DNA of 64,000 bases from Podarcis raffonei (taxonomy: Eukaryota; Chordata; Lepidosauria; Squamata; Lacertidae): NCBI RefSeq assembly GCF_027172205.1, contig NC_070614.1, positions 47,184,001-47,248,000 of the forward strand. Direction: 5' to 3'. How positions within the stretch are numbered: the first letter of the stretch is position 1; the number at the start of each line of letters is the position of its first letter. The position numbers and the translations under genes were made by a program. Shown here one piece after another: positions 21,410 through 33,233 of the stretch. The notes below the pieces were generated by a model. It saw only the letters and a list, made by a program, of their open reading frames with translations. It ran no database searches and had not been told where the DNA came from.

Positions 21410-21796
21410 GTAAAGGTAAATGGACCTCTGACAGTTAAGTTGAGTCGCAAAGGACTCTGGGGTAGCGGCGCTCATCTTGTTTTACAGGCCGAGGGAGCCA
21501 GCGTTTCTCTGCTCCGCAGTCAGTTTTTCCAGGTCATGTGTCCAGCATGAATAAGCCGGTTCTGGCGCCACAGAACACTGACACCAGGACAGCACATGGA
21601 AACACCATTTACCTTCCCACTAGAACGGTACCTATTAATCTACTTGCACTTTTTGGCGTGCTTTCGAACTGCTAGGTTGGCAGGAGCTGGGACCGAGCAA
21701 TGGAAGCTTACCCCATCGCAGGGATTCGAACCACCGACCTTTTGATCGGCAAGTCCAAAGCTCAGTGGTTTAGGCTACAGTATCACCTGCGTCCCT
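21410..21796 (-). mobile_element. Sauria SINE, near full length
   Basis: Reverse orientation. The tRNA-like head lies near 21796 (complement of AACCACCGACCTTTTGATCG). The 3' end is near 21410 with the GACAGTTAAGTTGAGTCGC and TAAAGGTAAA motifs. Flanked by AATCTTTATTTAG at 21397-21409 and 21797-21809. The same insertion, with the same flanks, is at 39962-40348. Confidence 0.9.
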
Positions 21797-21845
21797 AATC
21801 TTTATTTAGAGAAGCAATAAGAAACTTTTTTTAAGAAATAAAAAT

Positions 21846-22251
21846 TATGCCATGCAAAACTAATATTTTTTAACAGTTTCACAACATTCACCAGTGCAAA
21901 CTAGCTGTATTCTCTGGTTTGGGCAAGATATTAAAGAACAACCACAATAGAGATTGAATTGATATACATTTAATGTTTCCCCTTGATCAACTTCTTTGAC
22001 CAATTTCAAAGTAATTTTGAATGAAATGTACTTTCAGGCACATACTTCAAACCCTTTACCCCTCCCCCCATTATTTATATATTTGATTGTTTCCATCTTT
22101 GAAATCCTGCAGCCTGTGTGCATGAGGGGGATACATAAGCCCATCAAGGTTAAGAGCTATGCAAATTGTGCAGTATATTTTTGTCAGGTCACCATTTGCT
22201 TCCAGTCAGACATTGTCAGATGTCTTTGTTGATACTTTTATCCTCCTGGTT
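21846..22251 (+). other. Upstream flank of V9
   Basis: No gene. Conserved before V16 (40390-40803), V19 (49255-49645) and V23 (57510-57888). Confidence 0.6.
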
Positions 22252-22259
22252 ATGTAAAT
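22252..22259 (+). promoter_or_regulatory. V9 octamer variant ATGTAAAT
   Basis: 104 bp upstream of the ATG, one mismatch to consensus. Confidence 0.7.
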
Positions 22260-22362
22260 TTCAGAGAGAGCTTCCTCTTTAAAGCAGTCAAACACTCTCC
22301 CTATCCCTGCATACTAGGGACCGCATTTTGGTCAAATCTCTCAAAGCATCAGGCAGGCAAAA

Positions 22363-22803
22363 ATGATAGCTTTGCTTCAGCTTGTTTTCTTTTCAGCAGC
22401 TTTAGGAGGTAAATTTCTCATACCAGTTATCCAAGGTTGGTACATTCTGGGTGATGTTAACATGCAGCAGACTTCTTAAAATGCCTTTCTTTCCAGGTGT
22501 CCAATCTGAGGTCCAGCTGGTGGAGTCTGGAGGAGATGTGAAAAAGCCTGGGGAGCCCCTCCGCCTCTCCTGTCGAGCCTCTGGGTTTAACTTTGGGGGC
22601 TATGGCATGAACTGGGTGAGACAGGTTCCAGGGAAGGGCCTGGAATGGGTGGCCTACATAAGCTACAATTCAGGTGCAATGTACTACTTGGATAAAGTGA
22701 AGGGAAGATTCACCATCTCCAGGGACAATTCCAACGGCTACCTTTATCTGCAAATGAACAGCCTTAAACCCGAGGACACTGCTGTGTATTACTGTGCAAG
22801 ATA
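22363..22803 (+). CDS. IGHV: V9: IGHV segment, sub-group b, apparently functional
   Basis: Leader 22363-22408 ([15 protein letters not shown]), 88-bp intron, V exon 22497-22803. [17 protein letters not shown], Cys23, CDR1 [25 protein letters not shown]2 [33 protein letters not shown] before the heptamer. No defects seen. V16 and V23 are near-identical. The three differ mainly at one or two FR3 residues (SNGY, SNGL, SNGH). Confidence 0.95.
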
Positions 22804-22842
22804 CACAGTGAGAGGAAGTGAATCTGAAGCCAGACAAAAACC
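22804..22842 (+). other. V9 23-RSS, consensus
   Basis: CACAGTG 22804-22810, 23-bp spacer, ACAAAAACC 22834-22842. Confidence 0.95.
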
Positions 22843-23759
22843 CTCCTTTAATCAAAAAAGAGGAGTTGCATTCTCTGCAACCTTCCACATAAAAATAGGG
22901 ATATTATATCAGCTGCCAGAGATCAAGTAAACCTGTTAAGATAATTTTGTCCCATGGTCTGCCACCTTCTTTTCCCCGGTCCCCATTCACACACAGGCAG
23001 CTAGCTAGTCATGCAGCTGTACACCTGGGAATTTTGCTAGGCAAACTATATTGATTTATTGGTGTTATTATTATGAATTTGTCATTTGCTTTACCATACC
23101 CACGGCAATCCAATGAGACTTACAACCCAAGAGACAACAAACCCCACATAGATACAATAAAACCAAGAGGAAAGAGAACTACATTAAAAACACCTCATCC
23201 ACTTCTAAGAGACCACGGATAGTTAATGGGCAAAGGCCTGGTTATAGAGGAAAGGTTTTGCCTGTTGCCTACAGATGTATAATGATGGTTCCAGACGATT
23301 CTCACTGGGGAGAGCATACCACAAACAGGGAGCCATTGCAGAAAAGGCTCCTTCTCACTTTTCCACCCTCCAGGCCTCTTGTGGAGGAGGAACATGAAAA
23401 AAACAGCCTAAATTATGATCTCAGGGTCCGGATCAGATCTACAAATACAAATATCTACACATTTATTTTTTAAATGTGACTCAGTTCTCTTTTTCATTTA
23501 CACTAAGGGCCATCAAACATTCTATAATGGGCACTATACACACCTACCACAACCAGCTACACACCACAACTTGTTCTATTGGCTACACTAAAGAGCTTAT
23601 TTGAAACCAAATTTCCATTGGGGAGAGAGGATATTGTCAGAAGTGTGTTAGCCCTCTTGGGTAGGCACCATTTTGGGCTGGCATTCCCCTGTTTGCCAGG
23701 AACTGACTTGGGATTCCCAGGCAGTAAAGGAAGGCTCTGGCCAAACTTGCTGCCTGAGT
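22843..23759 (+). other. V9 3' flank
   Basis: No gene. Contains an old unassigned repeat (about 23045-23470) with GGAGAGCATACCACAAACAG. Repeated after V16, V19, V23 and, in part, V2. Confidence 0.55.
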
Positions 23760-24370
23760 AATTTTCCTGTCCACTTGCCTAATAAGCAAATCGGGAGCAA
23801 GCATGGGCAACCAAGTTAAAGCTTGTTCCTCCAGTATATAATACAGGCCTGTGGCTTGTTCTGCAGCCACTTTTCGTTGGATCCCCACCCACCCACTTTA
23901 CATATTGCTATTGCATGTTGTTCTGCTCCACTTTGCTATGGCATAGCCAATCACCGTATTGGGGGCCAGGTTGAAATTTTCCCACTCAGCCCTCTGCTTT
24001 TTGCCACCCTCATTGTAATTGTCACAACTTTGACAGTTTAGGCATTGGATAGGTGTAGTCTTGTTCTGAGGGGAGGTTGTAGCCTCTGCCTTCAAAATGG
24101 GGTATCCTGTTAAAGGGATCGTGGGGAGAGGCTTCTGTCTGGATGCCCAGACAGGGGTGAGGGGCCACAACACTCCCCAGATGCAATCCAGTGGGTGAGA
24201 TACCCCTTGATGTAGGTCAGGGACTCCCTCATTTCTTGTTGTCCCCAAAACACAAGTTCTTTTAGCAGGAAGGGGTGGGGTATAGAAAATACCTATGCCA
24301 AACTTTTGTTGTCAATAAAGTTGTGGCCTGATTTCACCCAAGTATTGGTTGTTGTGTATCTTATTCTTAG
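23760..24370 (+). mobile_element. LTR-like remnant, type B (copy 2)
   Basis: TATA-like AGTATATAATACAGG near 23833 and GTCAATAAAGTTGTGGCC near 24312. Same flank position as copy 1. No coding content. Approximate ends. Confidence 0.4.
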
Positions 24371-24599
24371 TAATGGGGAGGACCAAAGAGTAGGGAGGAT
24401 GCATTAACATGCAAGCAGGGAATGTTTCTGAACGTGTATATGCACCCATATAACACTCCGCCCAATGTAAATCAAACTTTTGTATTTCTCATTTACATCT
24501 TACAAAGACAGGATTCCCCATGCTTTGAGAAGAGCAATAACAAGGAGCTATGAGAATGTTATGTTATGTGCTCTACTATTCTACATTAAGACAGAACTC

Positions 24600-24798
24600 C
24601 CTACCACGGCAACCTCCTCCTCCTCGTCTCCCCAAGGGGGCAGTCATGGTGCGAAGAACAGAAAATGCCATCGACCATAAGTACAGTTGGTGGTTTCATC
24701 TGCGGCACTAATCATTTCCTCAGACATTTCTTGTGAAGCCACATTTTAGGAGCCCCTTTAGATTTGACTCCATGAGAGACTTTCTCACAATCTTCTCT
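24600..24798 (+). repeat. Truncated post-V module fused to the V10 leader
   Basis: Carries CCAAGGGGGCAGTCATGGTG and then runs as in 13460-13670 up to the GCCAGC motif. There it joins directly to the last codons of a V leader. Confidence 0.65.
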
Positions 24799-25206
24799 AT
24801 GTTGCCAGCTTTCGGAGGTAAATTCATCCGTTCTCAAATCAAGAAGCATGGGACACTCTGAGTGTTAATAACATGCAGCAGTTATGCTAAAATGCCTTTC
24901 TTTTTAGGTGCCCAATCTGAAGTTCTGCTGGTTGAGTCTGGAGGGGATGTCAAGTGACCTGGGGAGTCCCTCCACCTCTCCTGTCAAGTTCACCTTCAGC
25001 GGCTGCTGGATGGCGTGGATGAGGCAGGCTCCTGGAAGGGGCCTGGAATGGGTGGGATATATACGTACAGATTCATCTGGCAAACGCTACTCAGATAGAG
25101 TCAAGGGACGGTTCACCACCTCCATGGACAATTCCAACAGCCTCCTCTATCTGCAAATGAACAACCTGAAACCTGAGGACACGGCTGCGTATTACTGTGC
25201 AAGAGA
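24799..25206 (+). pseudogene. IGHV: V10: IGHV pseudogene, sub-group d, chimeric 5' end
   Basis: The normal leader and promoter are gone. A post-V module is fused at GCCAGCTTTCGGAG, giving a chance in-frame mini-leader (MLPAFG, 24799-24817) with a good donor. After a 90-bp intron, V exon 24908-25206 carries a TGA in FR1 (AAG TGA CCT for AAG AGA CCT) and an 8-nt deletion between Cys23 and CDR1. It is 299 nt against 307. FR2 to Cys104 is otherwise good: [26 protein letters not shown]. No octamer upstream. Confidence 0.93.
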
Positions 25207-25245
25207 CACAGTGAGAGGAAGTGAATCCGAAGCCAGGCAAAAACT
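25207..25245 (+). other. V10 23-RSS
   Basis: CACAGTG 25207-25213, 23-bp spacer, nonamer GCAAAAACT 25237-25245. Confidence 0.9.
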
Positions 25246-25820
25246 TTCCTTTGCTCACATCTTTTCTCTGCAAGCTGCAAGAGACTGAAGATAACTGAAA
25301 CAAAAAGTCTGACTACTACCTTTCCAGAGTTCCCATTCACACAGCCGTACCCTTCACACAAAGCTACCCTAACATACACTGACATATTTGACGGGGGTTT
25401 TCTGTGCAAGCTAAAATGGTCACACCAATGTCAGTTGCAATTTCTGTTTTTATGGTGCTGCTCTTCCTCTACCATGGACCTAAGAAAGAAAGGGTCACGG
25501 TCCACCCAGGAAACACTAAACTCCACCCCCCTCTGCCTTTTGGTAAGCTTCCAATCCCACGTTTTTTACACACATTCCTACAGAACACTCATTGCAGTAC
25601 CCAACTCTGCAAACACATTGCATGTATGGGAAACAATCTGCAGCCATAAAAGGCTGCACATTTCTTCTCACCCCATTCCACCATTCCCTTGTTACAGGTA
25701 GGCAAAACCTAGGGTAACCTTTTCTCTGACAGCTCATGGTCTGAAGAACACAAAATGGTACCACCAATGACTGAAATAAAATGGTTCTCCAAATACCATA
25801 GGTCTTTTCATCTGTGAGAC
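25246..25820 (+). other. V10 3' flank
   Basis: No gene recognised. Largely single-copy in this window until a diverged post-V module at about 25720-25820. Confidence 0.5.
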
Positions 25821-25844
25821 TATTCCCTCAGCTGTTTTCTTCTG

Positions 25845-27208
25845 TTTGGTTTTTTTAAAAATAATATTTATTCAAATTTTAAAGATTACAAGGAAAATAT
25901 TAAAAAAAATACAGAAAAAATACAAACTGTTAAAAAAAATAATTTGATGAGAGTTGGAAAAATCGTGGAATGAAATTTTTATGACCCTAGGGGAAATGTC
26001 TTAAGAGATTAAGTTTAAATATATCAGTTTTAAGGAGAAGTAAGATTAAATAAAGTAAAAATGGATGCCTAATTGGTGAAAGAAGAGAATGTAAAATTAC
26101 AGTATATTAAGATAAATTATTAGGATAAAGAAGATTGGAAAAAAATCAAAGTTTATCTACAGAAATATTGTAAAATCAAGGAATGTTAGAAGGAATGAAG
26201 TAATGTGATTTTAGCAGAAATGATATAAAGGATTAAGTAAAAAATGGACTTTTTAACTGGTGAAAGATGAGAAAGCCACTCCCGAATTTAGGAGGGGGGG
26301 GTGTTGCGGGCTCATGACCCCGCCCACACACACTCTCGCGGGGCTGGTGCCAGCCCCGCGGGAACCAGGGATTCCCTTTTATTATTCATCTCCTGCAGCC
26401 TCAGCCAATCGGCTGGCAGCAGGGGCGGGCCGACCTAGGGGCACTTAAGGTCGGGGCAGCCCTTGGCTCGCCCCTTTTCCTCCTTCGCAGCAGCTGTGTT
26501 TTCCCACCCACCCGCCCTTTAGGTTTAGCATTCAGACTTTGCTATGGGCTTTGGCTGGTCGCCGCAAGGGGCCTGGTAGGAGTTTTTCCATTTGGCTAAT
26601 TGGCTGGAATTTTGAAGCCACTTGGTTTTTTCGCCTACCTCGTAGCAAACGTCACAACTTCTTGGTCTTGGCGGTTAGGCATTGGCCGGGGTATTGTTAT
26701 GCAAATGAGATGGGGGGGAGGAACGCCATCACCTCCCCCACTTCTTGAAGGGTAGTTCGTTAAAGGACTCCGAGGGGCGTCGCCTCGTCCGAAACCTACG
26801 GAGGCTAGGGCCTAAAGCGCGCTCCCGAGTGGTAACCCCTCGGGGAGCGACTAGGGATGTGCATCTCGGGGGCTCCCCCTGCTGGTGTTTAACCCTTCCC
26901 GGTTAGAACCGGATAGTCTGTTAGGGCCAATGCCTAAGCCAATACCGCTCTTTCCTGTAATCAATAAAGTTGTGGCCATTTTTCGCCCATTAACCTAAAT
27001 TCTGGTGTCCTGTGTCTTTATTTACTCCATCTGTGGGAGGGGGAGGGAATAGCCACGCAATGTAAAATTACAGTATATTAAGATAAATTACTAGGATAAA
27101 AACAAAGTCGGAAAGGATTTGCTGAAATACTTAATTGAACTAGAATACAAAAAAGGGAGGTGTGAGGAGGTCAAGGGAATAAGCAAAGGAAAGAAAGCTA
27201 TGTAAAGG
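25845..27208 (-). mobile_element. AT-rich LINE-like retroposon, host of a nested LTR-like element
   Basis: Bounded by a perfect 24-bp target duplication (25821-25844 and 27209-27232, beginning TATTCCCTCAGC). It starts with a T-run on the + strand, so the poly-A is at this end and the element is on the minus strand. An internal motif GGGAGGTGTGAGGAGG is shared with the L1-like insert at 43240. About 580 bp without the nested element. Confidence 0.75.
26274..27058 (+). mobile_element. LTR-like element, type A (copy 2), nested
   Basis: Same ends as copy 1 (AGCCACTCC to TAGCCACGC), same purine tract and the same TCAATAAAGTTGTGGCC near 26960. Inserted into the retroposon at 25845-27208 and again flanked by AA. 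Confidence 0.55.
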
Positions 27209-27448
27209 TATTCCCTCAGCTGTTTTCTTCTGAGGGGGGAAACCAGGGGACTTTGACTCCCTGAAAAAAGTGTATTACATTTCTTTATATTTCTTTAGGT
27301 CTTGGGTTGCAGTGAACAGGAGAGAAATGTGTCTACTTGTGTCAACATCTTGAGCCACTGCTTTATGCCCTGTTTATTACCATAAATCATGCTTACGCTC
27401 AATGAAATTTGTCTGCTGAAGGCCTTTTGCTCTTTTATCCTGAGGAAT

Positions 27449-27456
27449 ATGCAAAT
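27449..27456 (+). promoter_or_regulatory. V11 octamer, perfect ATGCAAAT
   Basis: 131 bp upstream of the ATG. A TATATA motif follows at about 27484. Confidence 0.8.
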
Positions 27457-27586
27457 GCACTGACAACATCCTGTTCAAGTCCTCTATATACTCACCCTGC
27501 CCCAGCAACACCCAAAGACACATCTCAGTCTGCCTGCCTTGATGACCAGATTTCATTTAATCTATTGGAAAACAGAAGAATTGGAA

Positions 27587-28022
27587 ATGACATTTTGGCT
27601 TCATTGTCTTTTCCTTTTAGCAGTATTTGAAGGTAATTTCTCTTCTTCTGAAGAGGACTGTTAGGTTTTAGCTATTCATGGGCCTGCAGTGTAATTATAG
27701 TATTTTCACTTCCAGGTGTCCAGTCAGAAATGCAGCTCAGGGAATCTGGAGGGGATATCAAGAGACCTGGGGAATCCCTCCGCCTCTCCTGTCAAGCCTC
27801 TGGTTTGGACTTCAGTAACTATTGGATGAGCTGGGTGAGACAGGTTCCAGGGAAGGGCCTGGAATGGGTGGCCTACATAAACTCCAATTCAGCTGCAATG
27901 TACTACCTGGATAAAGTGAAAGGAAGATTCACCATCTCCAGAGACAATTCCAACAGCCTCCTCTATCTGCAAATGAACAACCTTAAACCCGAGGACACGG
28001 CTGTGTATTACTGTGCAAGAGA
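27587..28022 (+). CDS. IGHV: V11: IGHV segment, sub-group b, apparently functional, divergent leader
   Basis: Leader 27587-27632 encodes [15 protein letters not shown], unlike the [13 protein letters not shown] leaders around it. The intron is 83 bp and the V exon is 27716-28022. [17 protein letters not shown], Cys23, CDR1 [25 protein letters not shown]2 [27 protein letters not shown]. The 3' half and 3' flank match V4, while the promoter, leader and FR1 do not. It may therefore be a crossover product between a different V and a V4-like gene. Fully open. Confidence 0.93.
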
Positions 28023-28061
28023 CACAGTGAGAGGAAGTGAATCTGAAGCCAGACAAAAACC
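28023..28061 (+). other. V11 23-RSS, consensus
   Basis: CACAGTG 28023-28029, 23-bp spacer, ACAAAAACC 28053-28061. Confidence 0.95.
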
Positions 28062-28825
28062 CTTCTTTTCTCATGACTGCTCTCAATTACAATCTTGAGG
28101 AACAAACATTGCAGCTTATAGTTTAAAGGAATATTTTCTTGTCCCCTTTTGCACATCAGCATTTATCATCCCATTTTACAACGGGGCCCCAAAACACATT
28201 CCAGATCATGGGTTTGCACAGACTCTAGTAGCAGTCAGAGGTTCCAGCTATTTTCACTACACTTCACATTGCTCTTCGTTGCAGGACTCAGGTAGCCATC
28301 GGACCAGGGAAAGGGTGCAATATCTATTGCTTGACACTGTTTGAGAGGGGGGAACATAGCTCTTAGGAATATAGAAATATTGATCCTGACTTCAACACCT
28401 TCCTAGATAGGGTTTAATTCTGGTTTCTATCACTGTTTTCCATGGGTTATGTAACAATCATGCTCACTCTCTACACTTCTCTAAAATGTTAGGGCCTTTT
28501 TATGTTTAATTGAACATATTGGGTGTAAATCACTATCCGCATGTGTGCACATGCCTCTGTTGAGATAGCATGATATTTATGTAGTGCATCTATTCCCCCC
28601 CCCCATAAGCTACTCTTTCATTAACTGTGGGCACAAAAGTTCTTCATTGTGTACACAGGTTGGAATATGCAAACCTTTAGAGCAACACACATTTGTCTCC
28701 AAGAACAGAGTTCTGCTTCTCATAAAAGAGTATGTGGGGGGTTCTCTTGTGGGCTGGACATTTATCAGGATTCAGAAATGCATGTGTTACAAACATTTCC
28801 ACCCACACAGGGAGAGTCATTCATC

Positions 28826-29077
28826 AGAAGAAGAAGAAGAGTTTGGATTTGATATCCCACCTTTCACTCGCCTTCAGGAGTCTCAAAGCGGCTAACATTC
28901 TCCTTTCCCTTCCTCCCCCACAACAAACACTCTGTGAGGTAAGTGGGGCTGAGAGACTTCAAAGAAGTGTGACTAGCCCAAGGTCACCCAGCAGCTGCAT
29001 GTGGAGGAGCGGAGACTCGAACCCGGTTCCCCAGATTATAAGACTACCGCTCTTAACCCCTACACCACACTGGCTCA
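28826..29077 (-). mobile_element. tRNA-derived SINE with GAA-rich tail
   Basis: On the minus strand it starts GAGCCAGTGTGGTGTAGGGG, carries the B-box GGGTTCGAGTC, and ends with CTTCTT units. Target duplication is about 7 bp (TCAGAAG/TCAAAAG). Absent from the paralogous site at about 10048, so it postdates the 18-kb duplication. Confidence 0.85.
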
Positions 29078-30058
29078 AAAGAGCTGAGGGCTCTATCTAT
29101 GCAAGTTAACAGGAATACACACCTCAGTCAGGTGCAAATTCTGTTCCCGTGAAGCTGCTCTTCTTCTCACAATTCTCTGTGTGTTATCAGCTCATGGGGA
29201 ACAATTCCAAGGGCATGAACATGTGATATTTTCTTATGTAAATCATGTACATGTGTAAACAGGATTTAATCCAAACAATTTGTGCCTAGTTCTACATTTG
29301 GATATACCAATAGAGACTTTTTGCACTGAGAAAGATACTCCCGTTTTGGGGTTTTATTTGTGACTCAAGTGTCTGCTTCATGTAGACCAAGGGCCACCAA
29401 CAACTCATGGGTCCTTATGGATATCAGGAAAATCTGTCATGGGCACTATGCACAAACATCACAACCACCCATCACACACCACAACCTGTTATATAGACTG
29501 AGCTTATATAAAGGCTAATTTCTTGGGGAAGGAGAATCAGGGAAGCTTTCTGCAGATACATGGGCACCTATGGGCAGCATGTTAGCAACCCTGGATGTAA
29601 CACATATTTCATATTTCCTCATTCACACATTGCAAAGAACACATTATAAAGGACTCTTATTGCTTAGAGTGCTCTATTACTTGGTCTTAAGGCAGGATAA
29701 ACTGTATTTTCTACCTTTTCATTTAAATCCTTTACAAGATGGCACTGGACATTTTTCTCTCTATGCTGACCTCTTATCTACATTTTTATTTAATTTCCTG
29801 TCTAAACTTTCTGAAAACTCATTTGATATTTCCATTAATGTTAATGAGCCATTCACAGCCATCATTAATAAGGGCACTGGACATGTTCAAATCAGAAGCC
29901 TGTGTTGCTCTTCTAACCTCATACGGATACATAAATCCACCACTTTAAAGAGCTGTGTGCATTGTACTGTAGCAAAGAAGGATATTTTTGCAAAGAGCAG
30001 ACACACCTCCAGTTCCACATTGCCAAATGTTTCTGCTAGTCCTTTTATCCTAATTGGT
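29078..30058 (+). other. Upstream flank of V12
   Basis: No gene. Aligns with 10861-11851 but without the type A element, giving an empty site at 29108-29110. Confidence 0.6.
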
Positions 30059-30066
30059 ATGTAAAT
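30059..30066 (+). promoter_or_regulatory. V12 octamer variant ATGTAAAT
   Basis: 83 bp upstream of the ATG, as in V5. Confidence 0.65.
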
Positions 30067-30148
30067 CTTCAGAGAAAACTTCCTCTTTAAAGCAGTCAGA
30101 CACCCTCCCTTTGCCTGCATGCTTGGGACAACATTTCACACAGGGAAA

Positions 30149-30588
30149 ATGATAGCTTCAACTTGTTTTCTTTTCAGCAGCCTTTGGAGGTAAATCCATC
30201 CCTTCTGTTGAAGAAAGCTAGTACAATAAGGGTGTTAAAGACATACAACAGGTCTCTTAACATGCCTTTCTTTCTAGGTGTCCAGTCAGAAATCCAGCTG
30301 GTTGAGTCAGAAGGGGATGTGAAAAGGCCTGGGGAGTCCCTCCGCCTCTCCTGTCGAGCCTCTGGGTTCACTTTCAACAGCAAATGGATGCACAGGGGAA
30401 GACAGGCTCAGGGAAAGGGCCTGGAATGGGTTGCAAGTATAAATGCAGGTTCATCTGACATTCGCTACTTGGATAAAGTGAAGGGAAGATTCACCATCTC
30501 CAGGGATAATTCCAACAGCCTCCTCTATCTGCAAATGAACAGCCTTAAACCTGAGGACAGGGCTGTGTATTACTGTGGAGCAGAGATA
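30149..30588 (+). pseudogene. IGHV: V12: IGHV pseudogene, sub-group c (leader frameshift, Trp41 lost)
   Basis: Leader 30149-30189 is 41 nt instead of 46. Five bases present in V5 (ATAGCTTTGCTTC against ATAGCTTC) are missing, so splicing gives the wrong frame into the V exon. V exon 30278-30588 is open in its own frame but FR2 reads [14 protein letters not shown]. The invariant Trp41 is Arg, and Gly45 of the ESGGD motif is Glu (ESEGD). Cys23 and Cys104 persist, and the RSS is good. Paralogue of functional V5. Confidence 0.93.
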
Positions 30589-30627
30589 CACAGTGAGAGG
30601 AAGTGAATCTGAACCCAGGCAAAAACC
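30589..30627 (+). other. V12 23-RSS
   Basis: CACAGTG 30589-30595, 23-bp spacer, GCAAAAACC 30619-30627. Confidence 0.93.
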
Positions 30628-33117
30628 TTCCTTTGCCAGCAGCTTCCTCTGACTTGATTCAGAATCAAGAAATTGAATAAAAGTATTCAGGTAATTCAGA
30701 CTGATACATTTCTGTGCACGTCACAAGGAACACACAAAGGGAGAGTCATGGTGCAAAGAACTGAAAATGCCATCAACCACGACTAACATAAAATGGTGCT
30801 TGAAGTCCCATTGGTGATTTCATCTGTAATCATTTCCTCATATTTTCCTCAGACATTTTCATGTGAACCAACTTTGTATGAGCCCCTTGAGACCCTAATG
30901 CCTTGAGAGACATCTCTCTAGTTCTTCAGCCCATGAGTAATAATTCATGGAGGAGGAATCCATGACACAATTGACTTCTCCCCTAATCTAGGTGTTCTAT
31001 AGATTGGAGGCATTAAAATAAAACCACCATAGATAGTGATTATGCAATACATGAGGAACCATAATGTGAAGTATGATGTGTGCCTAGTTCAACCTTTGTA
31101 TGCCTATAGTGATATTTGAGTGGAGAAAAATACTTTATATTTTAAAGTGTGACTCCACTGTGTGGTTCATCTACACAAAGGACTGGAAACCCTGCAGTGC
31201 TGAAGCTTGGGATCTCAAATTTCAGCAGCTTGCTGTGCGATGCCAAAATCTGAAACCCCCACCTCTCATGCCTCATACTAAGTCATAGTTATGGCACACC
31301 AAGACTCCATGTCTAGTGCAACCAATCTTGTCATGTTCCCTTGAATCCAACTCTGACCCCTGGAAATTTTGCTACTTGGAGATTGGGATGGTGTGCAACA
31401 GAATTGTCTGGCATGAGTTTGACACCAAACAAACACAGGTGCCCTCTCTTGCTAAAGATTGGTAAGATAACACTTGGGATTGGTAAATTAACACTTGTTT
31501 TGCTGAATGCAAGAATCCCTGACAACTTCTGCTTAAAAACCTCCAACGAAGGAGAGTCTGATTTATGAAACCTCCTAGTTAAAGTATAATTCTAGCTTTG
31601 ATCCCCTTTCATATTATAGTCTTAGAACACATCTTCTGGCATCACTGAAGGAAAATTCATAAATCTCTATCCTATCACATATTAACCATCTTGTCACAAT
31701 ACAAGACCTCAGAACTCCCTACCACCACAACCTCCTCCTCCTCCTCGTCTCCCCAAGGGGGCAGTCATGGTGCGAAGAACAGAAAATGCCATTGGCCATG
31801 ACCGAATTAAATTGGTGCTTGAAGTACAGTTGGTGGTTTCATCTGCAAGGCTAATCATTTCCTCAGACATTTCTTGTGAAGCCACATTTTTGGAGCCCCT
31901 TGAGATTTGACTCCCTGAGAGACTTTCTCACAATCTTCTCTTATGTCGCCAGCCCATGGGTAGCAATTCATGAAGGGGGAATTCATGGCCTAATCAGCTA
32001 GTGTCTGATTCTGGGTGCCCTATAGCCTGAAGACATCAAAAGAAACATAAATAGTGACTGACCCATGGGCATGGGCATATGACATTTTCTTGTGTGACCC
32101 ATGAAGATTGTTCTGATTGAAAAGCATACAGTTCACCCCTAGTTTTACCTTTGGGGATGAAAATACTTCTGTTTGCTATTTATGTGTATGAAGCATCCGG
32201 TTCATGTAGACCAGGGGTCATCAACTATTCTGGACCCATGGACCTATGTGCCATCCAGAAAAAAATATCTCATGGGCAGCACACAGAAACACCACAGGCA
32301 ACCACACACCACAAACTATTCTCTTGGCTACAATCAAGTGCTACCTTCACACCTAATTTCAACGGGGGAAGTGGAATATATGGAAAGCAAGGAAGATTGC
32401 CACATTGCCACCCTCTGATGTAAACACAGCTTTCCTATTTTCTATTTCAAACATGAGAAGGGCAGCAACAAGATTCTATGAGAATGCCTTGTCATTTTCT
32501 CCAATATTCTACCTTAAGACAGTGTACCCATATATAAGCTGTATATCGATAGACCCCATGGTGAAAACCATTGCTGAAACAGCACCAACTGCATACACCA
32601 CAGCCAACTATTCTGTTGGCTAAAGTGTTTATTTATTGAAGTCTAATTTCAGCTGAAGTGGGGCTGGGAGCTGTGCTTCACAGGGAATGGCTCTGTGTGT
32701 AAACAGGTAACCATGGGCAGGCCAGAAACAAGGGACCCTGAGAGGGCCTTGTCTTTTGCTCTGATTCTTTACTTCAAGTCAGGATACCTATAAAAAAAAA
32801 CCTTTTAAAAATATTTTTGCTTAATGGTTAATCGAAGCTTTCCCTTCTGCTGCTTCACTTGAACGTGCCATTCCGGCACAATTCCTCCCTGCAACAATGT
32901 CAAGAAATTGTTCACCAGGATTACATGGCATTTTCAAGAGGACATTCTCCCCTCAGATGTTTGTGTATTCATTTTATCCTTAGAAAGATATATATTTCCA
33001 CCCTTGTTAAGAAGTACTGAAGTTGTACGTTAACGAGGAAGCAGACTTTTTCAAAGACTAGATATGCTTAGTCAGAGGCTGCCTGAAGTATCTGTTGCTG
33101 CTTTTCTCCTGCTGGGT
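30628..33117 (+). other. V12 3' flank and upstream region of V13
   Basis: No gene. Two post-V modules (about 30730-31060 and 31715-32050) as in the V5-V6 interval. An extra segment at about 31530-31625 is absent from the first copy. Confidence 0.55.
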
Positions 33118-33125
33118 ATGCAAAT
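33118..33125 (+). promoter_or_regulatory. V13 octamer, perfect ATGCAAAT
   Basis: 109 bp upstream of the ATG. Confidence 0.8.
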
Positions 33126-33233
33126 TTTCAGAGAAAGACACGTATTTAGGATGGTCAGACCCCCTCCCTGCACCAGTGACCCTGAATACCTCAGCCCACT
33201 TTTCACTCAGCTCTCTAGCATTAGATAAGGAAG

